Source: JAJYRX01 sp041655275 (GTDB taxonomy: Bacteria > Pseudomonadota > Gammaproteobacteria > Burkholderiales > Burkholderiaceae_B). From it: a DNA stretch of 64,000 nt. Both the position numbers and the translations under genes were made by a program. Below are positions 32,851-42,453 of the stretch, in pieces (position 1 is the first letter of the stretch; every line of letters begins with the position of its first letter). The notes beneath the pieces were generated by a model. It worked only from the letters and a program-made list of their open reading frames with translations. It was not told the origin of the DNA and searched no databases. The DNA is taken from NCBI GenBank assembly GCA_041655275.1, contig JBBAFU010000012.1, positions 1 through 64,000 of the forward strand. Direction: 5' to 3'.

Positions 32851-34290
32851 ATGTCCAGCAATTCAACACTTACGGCCCTGCGCGGTCCGGCACTGAGCTT
32901 TCGTGACAATCCTTTTCTGACGGACGATGCCGCTGCCCTGCACTACGAGCCCGATGCACTCATCCTGATCCGTGACGGCATCATCGAGCAATTCGGCGAT
33001 TATGCCGACCTGCGCCCGCTGCTGGATGGCATGGAGCCCGCGCATTACGCCGACAGCCTGATAATGCCCGGCTTCATCGACGCTCACGTGCATTACCCGC
33101 AAACGCAGATCATCGGCTCCTACGGAGCACAGCTGATCGACTGGCTCAACACCTATACCTTTGTTGCCGAGCAGCAGTTCAAGGTGCTCGAAACGGCACG
33201 CAAGGTGGCTACTTTCTTTCTCGAGCAGACACTGGCATCCGGCACCACGACCGCTACGGTGTACTGCACGGTGCACCCGGCATCGGTGGAAGGCTTCTTT
33301 CAGGCGGCCGAACACACGGGCCAGCGCATGATCGCCGGCAAGGTGATGATGGATCGCAATGCCCCGGAAGCCCTGCTCGACACGGCCCAGTCCAGCTATG
33401 ACGATTCGCTGGCACTGCTCGATCGCTGGCATGGACGCGGGCGCTTGCTGTACGCCATCACGCCGCGCTTTGCGCCCACCAGTACGCCCGCACAGCTGGA
33501 AGCGGCGGCGGCATTGTGGCAGGCACGCCCGGATGTCTGGATGCAAACCCATCTGTCGGAGAATCCCGACGAGCTGGAGTGGGTCAGCGCGCTGTTTCCC
33601 GAGCGCCGCAGCTATGTCGACGTCTACCGCCACTACGGACTGCTCGGCCCGCGGGCGCTGATGGGCCATGCCATCCATCTGCAGGAGGCCGAATGGGAGA
33701 TGCTGGCACAGGCCGATGCCTCGGTAATCCACTGCCCGGCGTCCAATGCCTTTCTGGGGAGCGGCTGCTTTGACATCCGCCGCGCCTGCGCACCGGAAGC
33801 GCCTGCGAAGGCCCTGCGTACCGCGCTCGCCACCGATGTGGGTGGCGGCACATCACTATCCATGCTGCGCATCATGGGGGATGCCTACCGGAACAGCCAG
33901 GCGGCCGGAATGCCGCTGTCGGCGCCCAAAGCGTTCTGGCTGGCCACCGCCGGCGCCGCCCGCGCCCTGCATCTGGATACCCGCATCGGGCGCATCGCCG
34001 CCGGACTGGAAGCCGATCTGGTTGTGCTGAACCTGAAGTCCACACCCCTGATCGACTTCCGCATGCAGCATTGCGACAGCCTGGAAGAGGCGCTGTTCAT
34101 CCAGATGACGCTTGCCGACGAGCGCGCCATCGAGGCTGTCTATATTGGTGGTGAACTGCGCCACTCGCAACCCGCGAATGCTGGCACGGAAATTGCGTCG
34201 ACAGGCAGTATCGGTGGTCATGCCGGTATCTCCATCCTTCGGCACAATGACCGTCTGCGCGCATCATCAAAGGAGCTGAACCATGACTGA
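32851..34290 (+). CDS. guaD: Guanine deaminase
   Basis: A 479-residue amidohydrolase converting guanine to xanthine and ammonia. Metal and active-site motifs: PGFIDAHVHYPQTQIIG near residue 73, the QTHLSEN block, MGHAIHL, and TDVGGGTSLSML with the metal Asp. The PQTQ stretch after the metal histidines is characteristic of guanine deaminase. About 40 residues at the C-terminus go beyond the usual end. The ATG at 32851 has GAGG about 11 bases upstream; earlier in-frame codons are not supported. It overlaps the crotonase gene by 8 bases, so the two are cotranscribed although no functional link is obvious. Confidence 0.88.
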   Translation: MSSNSTLTALRGPALSFRDNPFLTDDAAALHYEPDALILIRDGIIEQFGDYADLRPLLDGMEPAHYADSLIMPGFIDAHVHYPQTQIIGSYGAQLIDWLNTYTFVAEQQFKVLETARKVATFFLEQTLASGTTTATVYCTVHPASVEGFFQAAEHTGQRMIAGKVMMDRNAPEALLDTAQSSYDDSLALLDRWHGRGRLLYAITPRFAPTSTPAQLEAAAALWQARPDVWMQTHLSENPDELEWVSALFPERRSYVDVYRHYGLLGPRALMGHAIHLQEAEWEMLAQADASVIHCPASNAFLGSGCFDIRRACAPEAPAKALRTALATDVGGGTSLSMLRIMGDAYRNSQAAGMPLSAPKAFWLATAGAARALHLDTRIGRIAAGLEADLVVLNLKSTPLIDFRMQHCDSLEEALFIQMTLADERAIEAVYIGGELRHSQPANAGTEIASTGSIGGHAGISILRHNDRLRASSKELNHD

Positions 34291-35092
34291 ACTCTACGAG
34301 CGATACGAACGATTGGCCTTTGATCGGCCTGCACCCGGCGTACTGCGCATCACCATGAAGAGTCCGCTCAAAATGGGCGCCATGGACGCCCGCATGCATT
34401 ATGAGGTCGCGCAGATCTGGCGCGACGTGGACGCTGACCCGCAAACCAATGTTGTCATTTTCACTGGTGAAGGAAAGACATTTTCCGCCGGTGGCGACCT
34501 GAATCACGAACGCAAGGTTTGTGACGACTACACGCTGCGCATGCAGGCAATGAAGGAAGCGCGTGACCTGGTCACCAACATGCTGGACTGCCGCAAGCCC
34601 ATCGTCACTGCTGCGCGCGGCTGGGCGGTGGGTGCCGGACTGGCGACTATCCTTCTGGCTGACGTTTCTATCGTTGCAAACGACGCCAGGTTTTCCGATG
34701 GCCACTTGAAGATCGGCGTCGCTGCCGGCGATCACGCCGCCATCGTATGGCCGCTGCTCTGCGGCATGGCCAAGGCCAAATACTATCTGTTGACGGCCGA
34801 CACCATTACGGGCGAAGAGGCCGAGCGCATGAACCTCGTCTCGCTATGTGTCCCGGACGAAGAGGTGGAAGCCAAAGCGCTGTCGGTTGCAACACGTCTG
34901 GCTGAAGGCGCCCCGGCGGCACAGCGCTGGACAAAGATGATGCTGAATCACTGGATACGTCAGGCACTGCCGATTTTCGATGCCTCCCTGGCACTTGAGT
35001 TCATCGGCTTCGGCGGCCCCGAAGGCAAGGAAGGTATCAACGCCTTTCTGCAAAAGCGCAAGCCCGAATTCGATCCCGACAGCCCTGTATGA
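34283..35092 (+). CDS. Crotonase-superfamily protein lacking hydratase glutamates
   Basis: A 269-residue enoyl-CoA hydratase-fold protein with the CoA-binding GKTFSAGGDL loop and oxyanion-hole GWAVGAGLA. At the two places where hydratases have catalytic Glu, this protein has Thr/Ala (GAGLATILLAD) and a HLKIGVAAGDH stretch. It is therefore unlikely to be a simple hydratase; isomerase, hydrolase or decarboxylase chemistry is possible. The ATG is preceded by AAGGAG and lies within the end of guaD. The C-terminus LQKRKPEFD is typical. Confidence 0.8.
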   Translation: MTELYERYERLAFDRPAPGVLRITMKSPLKMGAMDARMHYEVAQIWRDVDADPQTNVVIFTGEGKTFSAGGDLNHERKVCDDYTLRMQAMKEARDLVTNMLDCRKPIVTAARGWAVGAGLATILLADVSIVANDARFSDGHLKIGVAAGDHAAIVWPLLCGMAKAKYYLLTADTITGEEAERMNLVSLCVPDEEVEAKALSVATRLAEGAPAAQRWTKMMLNHWIRQALPIFDASLALEFIGFGGPEGKEGINAFLQKRKPEFDPDSPV

Positions 35093-35101
35093 AATGAAAT
35101 C

Positions 35102-35131
35102 GAGAGGCGCACCCGGCAGGGTACGCCTCTC
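35102..35131. terminator. Hairpin between convergent crotonase and tctA genes
   Basis: GAGAGGCG (35102-35109) pairs with CGCCTCTC (35124-35131), and ACCC/GGGT extends the stem past one mismatch. It lies between converging genes; no clear U-run follows on either strand, so termination efficiency is uncertain. Confidence 0.5.
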
Positions 35132-35151
35132 TGATCATTGTCACGCGGCAC

Positions 35152-36666
35152 TCAAGCGCCGTCGGTGTCCTCGATGATGCGCGGCGGCCCGCCCTTCAGG
35201 CGCTTGTAGGCCACGCCAACCACCATCAGGATGGCTATCGTCATGCACACCCCGCTGATGGGGCGCGTGAAGAACACGCTCATGTCACCGCGCGAGAGCA
35301 GCAGCGCGCGCCGGAAGTTCTCCTCCACCATGGGCCCGAGCACAAACCCCAGCAGCAGCGGCGCCGGCTCGAAGCCCAGCCGCGAGGCCAGATAGCCGAA
35401 GATCCCCACCAGCAGCACAATCCACACATCAAACAGGTTGTTGTTCGCGCTGTACACACCGATGCAGATGAAGAACAGCACCGCCGGATAGATCAGCCGG
35501 TACGGAATCGTCAGCATGCGCACCCACATGCCGATGAGCGGCAGGTTCAGCACCAGCAGCAGGAAGTTGCCGATCCAGAAGCTCGCAATCAGCCCCCAGA
35601 ACACCGTCGGGTGCTCCATCATCATCTGCGGGCCCGGCTGGATGTTGTGGATCATCAGCGCGCCCAGCATCAGCGCCATCACCGCATCACCCGGAATGCC
35701 CAGCGTGAGCGTCGGGATGAAGGCCGTGATCGCCGCCGAGCTGTTGGCCGACTCCGGCCCCGCCACCCCTTCGATGGCCCCGCGTCCGAAGCGGCGCGGC
35801 TCCTTGGCCAGCTTCTTCTCGGCCGCATAGCTCATGAAGGAGGCAATCGTGCCGCCCGTGCCCGGCAGCAGGCCGAAGAACGACCCCAGCCCCGCACCGC
35901 GCGCAATCGCCCCGCCCGTGCCCTTGAGCTCGCTGCGCCCGCGCCACAGCGTACGCATGTTCAGCTTGGCCTCGATGATGCTTGCACCAATGCCCAGGCG
36001 GTTCACGCTGCCCAGCACATCGGCCACGCCAAACAGCCCCATCGCCAGCGCCACCAGCGAGAGCCCGTCCTGCAGCTCGGGAATGTCGAAGGTGAAGCGC
36101 GCCACCCCCGTGTTGATGTCGATGCCCACCACGCCCAGGATCAGCCCCACCAGCACCATGGCCACGCCCTTGAGCGCCGAGCCCGTGCTCAGCGTGGACG
36201 CCGCCAGCAGCCCCAGCAGCATGAGCGAGAAATACTCCGCCGGGCCGAACTTGAACGCCACCTCCACCAGCACCGGACTGAAGAACTTGGTGATGATGAT
36301 GCCCACCGTCGCCCCCAGGAAGGAGGCGAACATCGCCGCAAACAGCGCCGGGCCCGCACGCCCCTGGCGCGCCATCGGATTGCCGTCGATACAGACCACC
36401 GCGTGCGAGGCCGTGCCCGGCAGGTTGAGCAGCACCGAGGTGATGGCCCCGCCGTAGCTCGTGCCGTAGTACAGGCCGGCCAGCATCATCAGCGCACCCG
36501 CCGGATCCAGCCCGTAGGTGACCGGCAGCAGCATGGAGATGGCCGCCAGCGCACCGATGCCGGGCAAGACGCCAATCAGGTTGCCGATGAAGACTCCGAT
36601 GAAGGAGTACATCAGGTTGTTGAGCGTGAGCGCCGTCGAAAAACCCAGGATGATGGAATCAAACAT
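35152..36666 (-). CDS. tctA: Tripartite tricarboxylate transporter permease TctA
   Basis: A 504-residue multi-spanning membrane protein with the TctA blocks GVLPGIGALAAISMLLPVTY (residues about 33-52), YYGTSYGGAITSVLLNLPG, GSFFGLLPGTGGTIASFMSY and LTLGIPGDAVMALMLGALM. It is the large subunit of a secondary transporter for citrate-like or other carboxylates. tctB lies 3 bases upstream. The binding-protein gene that should complete the system is decayed, so the permease may work with an unlinked Bug protein. Confidence 0.93.
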   Translation of the reverse strand: MFDSIILGFSTALTLNNLMYSFIGVFIGNLIGVLPGIGALAAISMLLPVTYGLDPAGALMMLAGLYYGTSYGGAITSVLLNLPGTASHAVVCIDGNPMARQGRAGPALFAAMFASFLGATVGIIITKFFSPVLVEVAFKFGPAEYFSLMLLGLLAASTLSTGSALKGVAMVLVGLILGVVGIDINTGVARFTFDIPELQDGLSLVALAMGLFGVADVLGSVNRLGIGASIIEAKLNMRTLWRGRSELKGTGGAIARGAGLGSFFGLLPGTGGTIASFMSYAAEKKLAKEPRRFGRGAIEGVAGPESANSSAAITAFIPTLTLGIPGDAVMALMLGALMIHNIQPGPQMMMEHPTVFWGLIASFWIGNFLLLVLNLPLIGMWVRMLTIPYRLIYPAVLFFICIGVYSANNNLFDVWIVLLVGIFGYLASRLGFEPAPLLLGFVLGPMVEENFRRALLLSRGDMSVFFTRPISGVCMTIAILMVVGVAYKRLKGGPPRIIEDTDGA

Positions 36667-36669
36667 GGC

Positions 36670-37128
36670 CTAGCCCCAGGTGAACAGGCGGAACTGCATC
36701 TGCAGCCCGTAGTGGAAAATGCCCACCGCCATCAGCGTGATGACCGCCGCAAGCCCCGCAGCCGCCTTCAGGCTGTTGCTGCGATCCCCCAGCGCGGAGA
36801 CGAACACCAGCATGAAGGTGGCCGGCACCAGCCCGCCGTACTTGCCCAGCACGATGAACAGCACCACGCCCACGACCACAAAGGTCCAGGCGCGGTACTG
36901 CGGCGCCAGCTTCGTGGTCGACACCTCGGCATCGTCCGGTGTCCCTGCCGGCGAGGCCAGGATCAGTGCACTGATAATCATCAGTGCCGCCCCGAGCAGC
37001 AAGGGAAAATAGCCCGGTCCCATACGCGCAAGCGTGCGCACTTCGTAATTCAGGCTGCCCAGTACCGTACCCAGGCCGATGAGCATCATCAGCCCGGCGG
37101 CGTAGACCTCATTCTTGTTGATCTTCAA
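36670..37128 (-). CDS. tctB: Tripartite tricarboxylate transporter small subunit TctB
   Basis: About 152 residues with four hydrophobic segments, the family's GPGYFPLLLGAALMI block near residue 45 and an acidic linker. A TTG at 37128 is preferred as the start: AGGGG lies 8 bases before it and the product would begin KINKNEVYAAG as in other TctB proteins. The frame is open to a GTG at 37155, which would overlap the tctC remnant. It pairs with TctA encoded 3 bases downstream. Confidence 0.82.
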   Translation of the reverse strand: MKINKNEVYAAGLMMLIGLGTVLGSLNYEVRTLARMGPGYFPLLLGAALMIISALILASPAGTPDDAEVSTTKLAPQYRAWTFVVVGVVLFIVLGKYGGLVPATFMLVFVSALGDRSNSLKAAAGLAAVITLMAVGIFHYGLQMQFRLFTWG

Positions 37129-37139
37129 AACGGAAACCC

Positions 37140-37559
37140 CTAGTATGAAACCCACTTAATCTCTACAACTTCCGACACTGTAGCACTCAACTTCTCTATC
37201 ACAGCTTCCGGCCTCCCCTCCGGCGCCGGCAACGCATCCAGGTGTCCGCCATGATTTCCGCCAATGCCGGAGCCTCGCAATTCATCGATCGTATTAACGC
37301 TGCCGTTCGGCTTCACGACCATGACCAAAGAGAACTCCGCAACGGTCGATACCGGTGCGAAGTCTTGCAATGTAGCATAGGGAAAGTCTGGGTAAAACGA
37401 TGCATTGACGCTTGCGAGGCCCTGGCTGGTGACAATTAGTGTATAGCTGCCAAGCTGGGCGCGGGCGGTATATATCATGCCGACGATACCGCCACCAGCC
37501 GGAAAAGTCATGGTCGGCACAATCGCTGCTGCTACAAAACCACGCAATCCGGAAATCAT
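37140..37559 (-). pseudogene. Decayed tctC (Bug-family binding protein) remnant
   Basis: A 139-codon frame keeps pieces of a TctC protein in the right order. They are FPAGGGIVG, then YTLIVTSQGLASVNASFY, FPYATLQDFAPVSTVAEF and MVVKPNGSVNTIDELR. Then, after a large gap, comes the C-terminal helix PEAVIEKLSATVSEVVE. A normal TctC has about 325 residues with a signal peptide, which is absent here. About half of the gene, including the middle ligand-binding part, has been lost by deletions that happen to leave a frame. It lies directly before intact tctB and tctA. Confidence 0.8.
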
Positions 37560-37591
37560 TTTTACTCCCGCATGTGGTTGAATCTACATCT

Positions 37592-38785
37592 CTACAACAC
37601 GCCTTGCTCTCGAAGCGCCGCAATTTCGGCCGGGTCCATGCCCAGCTCATCCCTGAGAACCTGCTCCGTATCCTCACCACAACGCCTTGCCGGGCGAATC
37701 TCATCCGCACCCGCTCCCATGCGGGGAACAATACCCTGCATCCGGATCGTGCCGAGGCTGCCGGCATTGACCCTCTGGATATTCCCGCGCGCCTGATATT
37801 GTTCATGCTGGAAGATATCGTCCATATTCAAGATCATGGCATACGGGATACCGTGGGTGTCGAAGACATCAAACACCTCGGCATCTTCACGACTCAGGAT
37901 CCAGTCCGCCAGCACTCCGTTCAGGCGCTCGACATCCGGTGCACGCCCCGAATGGGTCTGATAGTCGGGCTCATGTGCAATATCGGACCGGCCAATGGCC
38001 TCGTACAGGCGCACGAACAACCCATCCTGGGATACGGTCAGATTCAGATGCCGGCCCGACCGGGTCTTGAACGTATTGCCCGGCGCAGAGGCAGGATGCA
38101 GATTGCCCATCCGCTCGCGACGCTGGCCAAGCTGGTCGTATTGCAGCACTGCGAAATCCATGTACCGGAACACGGTCTCGTAAAGCGCCAGATCAATATG
38201 CCTGCCGGTGCCACTGCCAAGCTTCAAGTCATACAACGCGAGCATACAGGCGAATGCACCCATTGTGGCGGCCGAATAATCGGCGATTGAGGCGCCCACG
38301 CGTACCGGCGGAAGGTCGGGGTAACCCGTCGCATCAAACAGACCGCTGAAAGCCAGCGCCATCCGGTCATAGGCGGCGCGGGTCGCATAAGGGCCTGTCT
38401 GCCCGAATCCAGAGATACTGAGCATAATCAGTCTGGGATTCTCCCTCGAGAGCGACTCATAATCCAGCCCCCATTTCGCGAGCGTACCCGGTCGAAAATT
38501 CTCGATCAGAATGTCGGTCCTGCGCACCAGTGAACGCAATATTTCCTGACCCTTCTCTGCATGCAGATCCAGGCTCAGCGCCCGCTTGTTCCTGCCTTCA
38601 ACCTGCCACCACAGGCTCTCCCCCTTATGCATGGGGCCGATCTTTCGCAGTGGGTCGCCGCCGGGATGCTCCAGCTTGATCACATCTGCTCCCTGTTCCG
38701 CCAGCATGGTGGCGGCTACAGGCCCTGCAATCATGGTGCCGATATCGAGCACCTTCACACCCTCCAGAATTTTTTTCTGCGCCAT
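37592..38785 (-). CDS. Class III (CaiB/BaiF) CoA-transferase, copy 1
   Basis: A 397-residue family III CoA-transferase, which moves CoA between carboxylates through an enzyme-bound aspartyl thioester. The nucleophile is Asp 169 in ASIADYSAA. The N-terminal VLDIGTMIAGPVAATMLAEQGADVIKLEHPGGD (in parts) and WWQVEGRNKRALSLDL blocks are typical. It follows a TRAP binding-protein gene on the same strand and precedes the tctC remnant. It may activate the acid brought in by one of these transporters. Donor and acceptor are unknown. Confidence 0.9.
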   Translation of the reverse strand: MAQKKILEGVKVLDIGTMIAGPVAATMLAEQGADVIKLEHPGGDPLRKIGPMHKGESLWWQVEGRNKRALSLDLHAEKGQEILRSLVRRTDILIENFRPGTLAKWGLDYESLSRENPRLIMLSISGFGQTGPYATRAAYDRMALAFSGLFDATGYPDLPPVRVGASIADYSAATMGAFACMLALYDLKLGSGTGRHIDLALYETVFRYMDFAVLQYDQLGQRRERMGNLHPASAPGNTFKTRSGRHLNLTVSQDGLFVRLYEAIGRSDIAHEPDYQTHSGRAPDVERLNGVLADWILSREDAEVFDVFDTHGIPYAMILNMDDIFQHEQYQARGNIQRVNAGSLGTIRMQGIVPRMGAGADEIRPARRCGEDTEQVLRDELGMDPAEIAALREQGVL

Positions 38786-38911
38786 TTGCTCCGTCCCTCC
38801 TCAAACCCGCCCGCGCCGGGCGCCGGCCCAACCCTTCCGGCCCCCGGCCTGTCGCCCGCCGCCAGTGACGCGCGTACAGCGCGTCCCCGCCGCGGGCTCG
38901 AAACGGAAAGC

Positions 38912-40054
38912 TTAATTGCTGAACAAGGCGTTGATATCAACCCGGGAATAGATCTCCTCATCCAGTTTTTGTGCAAACAGATCAACGTCCGTGCCCACCT
39001 CCGCAGAAATCTTCGACCACTTCTCGAGAAGATCGAAGAACGTGTCGAGCATGACAGCTGTCTTGTCCGCATCGCCGCCGTTCTTGACGAAATCATCGAT
39101 GATCAGCTGGCGTTCCGCCTCGCGGTGCTCCGTCAGCAGCGCATCAATCCGGGAATCGCCCTGGGCAAACCTGACGTTATGCTCTGCCTTTGCGAGCTCG
39201 ACGGCTTCGTTGTCCTGATTGACATAACCAATAGACAACCTCGCCATGGCACCCGGCAGCTCGCTGATCATGGTCTTGCGGTCGTCGGCGGAAATCTCAT
39301 TCCAGGTATCGATGTTGAAGGCTATCAGCGAACCACCGCCATAGGCGCCCGCCCCTTTCAGGTAAACATTCTTCGCCACGTCCCAGATGGAGAGACTCTT
39401 GAGCCAGGCGAGCGAACCGTACATGCAATTCACCTGGCCGCGCTGCAGCCCCTCATAGGTTTCCGGATTGGTCATCGAGACCGGCGTTGCGCCCAGACGG
39501 GTGATCCAGCGCGAATAGGCGCTGCCGGCGGAACGGATCTTGAGCCCCTTCAAATCATCCGTCTTGTTGACCTCGCGGTTGCACATCATGTGATAGGGTG
39601 TTGTCCCGTAGGATGCCAGATAGACGGTGCCAAGATCCTTGTATTCCTTGATACAGTCGGGGCAGTGCCTGAGCACCATTTCGTTGAGCGCCCCCGTCAC
39701 AGCCACACTGTCTTCCATGAAAATCGCCGTGTTCGACAACACATTGTTCACCGGCACCTCCGACGGCACATAGACAGGCACGATGAAACCGGCGTCGATG
39801 AGGCCGGACTGAAGTGCCCCGATCACGCCCTTGGCATCGACCAGGGAGCCACTGGGATTGATCTTCATATTGACACGCCCGTCAGTCCTTGCGCGAACGT
39901 TATCAAACATGGTTTCGAGCGCAAACGCCATCGTTGGGTGTGTCGGCGGAAGATACGTCGCATATTCGAAGGTTCTGGCCTGCGACATGCTCATGCCGGC
40001 CGTTGCGGCCAGCGCCAGCGCCATCGTCCCGGCCAGTTTTACATACTTGTACAT
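38912..40054 (-). CDS. TRAP transporter substrate-binding protein (DctP family)
   Basis: About 380 residues from the ATG at 40054, which has AAGGAG seven bases before it. The frame is open to 40084 but that part precedes the ribosome site. A signal peptide ends near ATAGMSMSQA, and the mature protein starts RTFEYATYLPPTHP. The KIRSAGSAYSRWITRLGATP region holds the carboxylate-binding Arg. It is encoded after the two TRAP permease genes. It is longer than the usual 330 residues. The surrounding CoA enzymes suggest an organic acid ligand. Confidence 0.88.
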   Translation of the reverse strand: MYKYVKLAGTMALALAATAGMSMSQARTFEYATYLPPTHPTMAFALETMFDNVRARTDGRVNMKINPSGSLVDAKGVIGALQSGLIDAGFIVPVYVPSEVPVNNVLSNTAIFMEDSVAVTGALNEMVLRHCPDCIKEYKDLGTVYLASYGTTPYHMMCNREVNKTDDLKGLKIRSAGSAYSRWITRLGATPVSMTNPETYEGLQRGQVNCMYGSLAWLKSLSIWDVAKNVYLKGAGAYGGGSLIAFNIDTWNEISADDRKTMISELPGAMARLSIGYVNQDNEAVELAKAEHNVRFAQGDSRIDALLTEHREAERQLIIDDFVKNGGDADKTAVMLDTFFDLLEKWSKISAEVGTDVDLFAQKLDEEIYSRVDINALFSN

Positions 40055-40088
40055 TTGTCTACTCCTTGAACTTTGGTTGATCAAACTG

Positions 40089-41405
40089 TCACACCTCGCT
40101 GCGCTCAGGCAGCCACAGGGATATCTCGGGAAAGCGGATCAGCAAATAGACGATCACGACCTCGGCCAGCAGGAACCACACAACCCCCTTGAAGATCGTC
40201 TCCAGTCGCACACGATCGCCAATGACGTTCTTCACCACATAGACATTGAGCCCGACGGGCGGTGTCAACAGGCTGATTTCGAGAAACTTGATCACGATGA
40301 TGCCCATCCAGATCAGGTTGATATCCATTGCCTTGAACAGGGGAAAGAGAACCGGAAGCGTAATCAGCATGAGACCGATCGGATCGAGGAACATCCCCAG
40401 AATGAGATAAAGGACCGCCATGTACATCATGAACACGTACAGGCTGGTAGTCTGGGCGTTCACCATGCTGACCAGCCAGGCGGGGATGCCGCTGAACAGC
40501 AGCAGACGGCTGAGCAGCACCGCACCCATGGCGATAAAGAAAATAGAGGCCGTCATGACAACGGTCTCCTTGAGGCTTTCGACAAAAATAGCCTTTGTCA
40601 TCCTGCCTTTCAGGATCACGATCAGATAGGCAACAATGGCGCCAATAGCGGCTGCCTCGGTGGCGGTGGCAATGCCGGCGTAAATCGTCGCCACCACGCT
40701 GAGAAACAGTACGGGCACAGGCCAGACGCTGTACAGTGTGCGCCACCGGTCCGTCCAGCTGATTGCCACGAGCGGGTTTGGAGAGAGCTCGGGCGAGATT
40801 GTGCAGCGCAACACAATCATGACGTTATACACAAACCATGTGAGCAGCCCGGGGATGAAACCCGCAAGGAGCAGCTTGCCGATGGGCTGCTCGGTGAACA
40901 TCCCGTAAACGATGAGCAGAATGCTGGGCGGAATCAGTGAGCCCAGGGTGCCGCTGGCAGCGACTACTGCGGTGGCCAGGCCAGGGTTATAGCCGGCAGC
41001 GAGCATTTCGGGGATCGCCATACGCCCGATGGCCGCCGCGGATGCCAGGCTGGACCCTGACACGGCCGCGAATCCGGCACCCGCCGTATTGGTCGCGATC
41101 GCAAGATTTCCGGGCAGGAAAGATAGCCAGTTGCGTGCCGCCGCATACAGCGAGCCAGTCAGGCCGCCATGGTGAGCGACCGCGCCGAGGAGGATGAACA
41201 GCGGTACGGCACTCAGTGTCCAGCTGGCAAGAAACTCGTACGGCAGCTGCCCCAATGCGTTCAGCGCCGATCGTGTGCCCCTTATCATCGCGATGCCGAT
41301 GAACCCGGCAAGGCTGAGCGCCACGCCCACGTGAAACCGCAGAAAAAGCAGAAACAGCAACAGGACGAGGGAAAAAATACCGACGTGGAAACTATCCATT
41401 TTCAT
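40089..41405 (-). CDS. TRAP transporter large permease (DctM family)
   Basis: A 438-residue membrane protein with DctM blocks: AGAGFAAVSGSSLASAAAIG, ASGTLGSLIPPSILLIVYGM (in parts), and the C-terminal LLTPPVGLNVYVVKNV. It overlaps the small permease gene by 14 bases. The system is DctQ-M-P in gene order and imports the acid handled by the neighbouring CoA enzymes. Confidence 0.92.
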   Translation of the reverse strand: MKMDSFHVGIFSLVLLLFLLFLRFHVGVALSLAGFIGIAMIRGTRSALNALGQLPYEFLASWTLSAVPLFILLGAVAHHGGLTGSLYAAARNWLSFLPGNLAIATNTAGAGFAAVSGSSLASAAAIGRMAIPEMLAAGYNPGLATAVVAASGTLGSLIPPSILLIVYGMFTEQPIGKLLLAGFIPGLLTWFVYNVMIVLRCTISPELSPNPLVAISWTDRWRTLYSVWPVPVLFLSVVATIYAGIATATEAAAIGAIVAYLIVILKGRMTKAIFVESLKETVVMTASIFFIAMGAVLLSRLLLFSGIPAWLVSMVNAQTTSLYVFMMYMAVLYLILGMFLDPIGLMLITLPVLFPLFKAMDINLIWMGIIVIKFLEISLLTPPVGLNVYVVKNVIGDRVRLETIFKGVVWFLLAEVVIVYLLIRFPEISLWLPERSEV

Positions 41406-41895
41406 TCCCCGCCCGACCGGTCGCGAAACTGCAGAGCATCTGCAGCGCGAACGTTGCCAGACTGAAGGTGGCCAGCCAGCGCGCGGGCCAAGTCACCAGG
41501 TCATACGAAATCAGATCGATATAGGCGTTGGTTCCGGTGTAATACAGGGCGCGAAGGTAGAAGCTGTATGCCATCACCGCCAGAAAGGCTGCGGTGACCA
41601 GATGGATGATGCGATCAAGTACCTGCTGAGCTTTTGCCGGAAAAAACCGGAATAGCAGATCGACGTTGATATGCCCTCTTCTGCGCTCTGCATAGGCGAA
41701 ACCCAGCAGTACCGACACCGGCATCAGATACTCCGAGGTGAGCTCCAGCGTCCCCTCTATCGGATGCGAATACAAATACTTGAGGCTGACATCCAGCCCC
41801 ACCAGCACCATCAGGCACAGGACGAGGGTCGCGGACAGGACAGCCTGCACCTTCACGATAAAACCGAAACTGCGGCTAATGGCTGTCTTCATCAT
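41392..41895 (-). CDS. TRAP transporter small permease (DctQ family)
   Basis: A 167-residue membrane protein with four hydrophobic segments, the LKYLYSHPIEGTLELTSEYLM motif in part, and AYAERRRGHINVDLLF, typical of DctQ. It is the first gene of the TRAP set and follows the MaoC-type hydratase gene after 37 bases. Confidence 0.9.
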   Translation of the reverse strand: MMKTAISRSFGFIVKVQAVLSATLVLCLMVLVGLDVSLKYLYSHPIEGTLELTSEYLMPVSVLLGFAYAERRRGHINVDLLFRFFPAKAQQVLDRIIHLVTAAFLAVMAYSFYLRALYYTGTNAYIDLISYDLVTWPARWLATFSLATFALQMLCSFATGRAGNENG

Positions 41896-41932
41896 GTAAG
41901 CTCCCTACACGCCGGGTGATGACAGGAAACCG

Positions 41933-42403
41933 CTATGCTGCGGGGCGGCGACGATACATCAGCGTCGCCGTCATTTCCTGGACGACACTGCCATCCTGCT
42001 TCACGCATTCGCGCTGGAACGTCACAATGCCACGATCGGGCTTGCTGGTTTCCTTCTTGTTTGCGACCCGGGAACGCAGGCGTATCGTGTCGCCGTGCTT
42101 CACCGGCCCCAGCATGCGCCAGGCATCGATCTGGAGCAGGGCCAGCAGCGTTCCGTCGTTGAGCCCGCTGGCGTATTGCAGCCCGCCCATAATGGCGTAG
42201 ATCAGTGGACCGTGGGCAATGGGTTCGCCAAACGGCGTGTTCTTGCAGTACTCGAAATTCGTGTGAACCTCATTGAAATCACCCGAGAGACAGGCAAAGT
42301 TCACGATATCGGTCTGGGTGACCGTGCGCGCGGGACTGAGAAATTCCTGGCCAACTTCGAAATCCTCGAAATAATGGCCACGTACGGGAAGGGTATCGGA
42401 CAT
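41933..42403 (-). CDS. MaoC-family (R)-hydratase / acyl dehydratase
   Basis: A 156-residue hot-dog protein with the hydratase signature SGDFNEVHTNFEYCKNTPFG, whose Asp and His form the catalytic pair, followed by EPIAHGPL. It would hydrate an enoyl-CoA to a 3-hydroxyacyl-CoA. It lies next to the thiolase-like protein and DUF35 protein, an arrangement known from side-chain degradation systems where hydration is followed by retro-aldol cleavage. Confidence 0.87.
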   Translation of the reverse strand: MSDTLPVRGHYFEDFEVGQEFLSPARTVTQTDIVNFACLSGDFNEVHTNFEYCKNTPFGEPIAHGPLIYAIMGGLQYASGLNDGTLLALLQIDAWRMLGPVKHGDTIRLRSRVANKKETSKPDRGIVTFQRECVKQDGSVVQEMTATLMYRRRPAA

Positions 42404-42453
42404 AATGTTTTCACCTCAGCAAAGCGTGTCCAAGGTGCCGGCTTGTTGCCGGC

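Noticed and set aside
32447..32869. Full 140-codon antitoxin frame
   Set aside because: The first 63 codons have no family features and lie over the guaD control region; the ribbon-helix-helix starts at the GTG at 32680.
35611..37143. Long plus-strand frame of 510 codons rich in Arg, His and Gln
   Set aside because: Antisense to tctA and tctB; composition is that of a GC-rich shadow and no domain is recognisable.
42419..42432. Possible sixth sigma-54 site before the MaoC gene
   Set aside because: TGGACACGCTTTGC has only 9 bases between GG and GC and an altered -24 element; sigma-54 does not tolerate this spacing.
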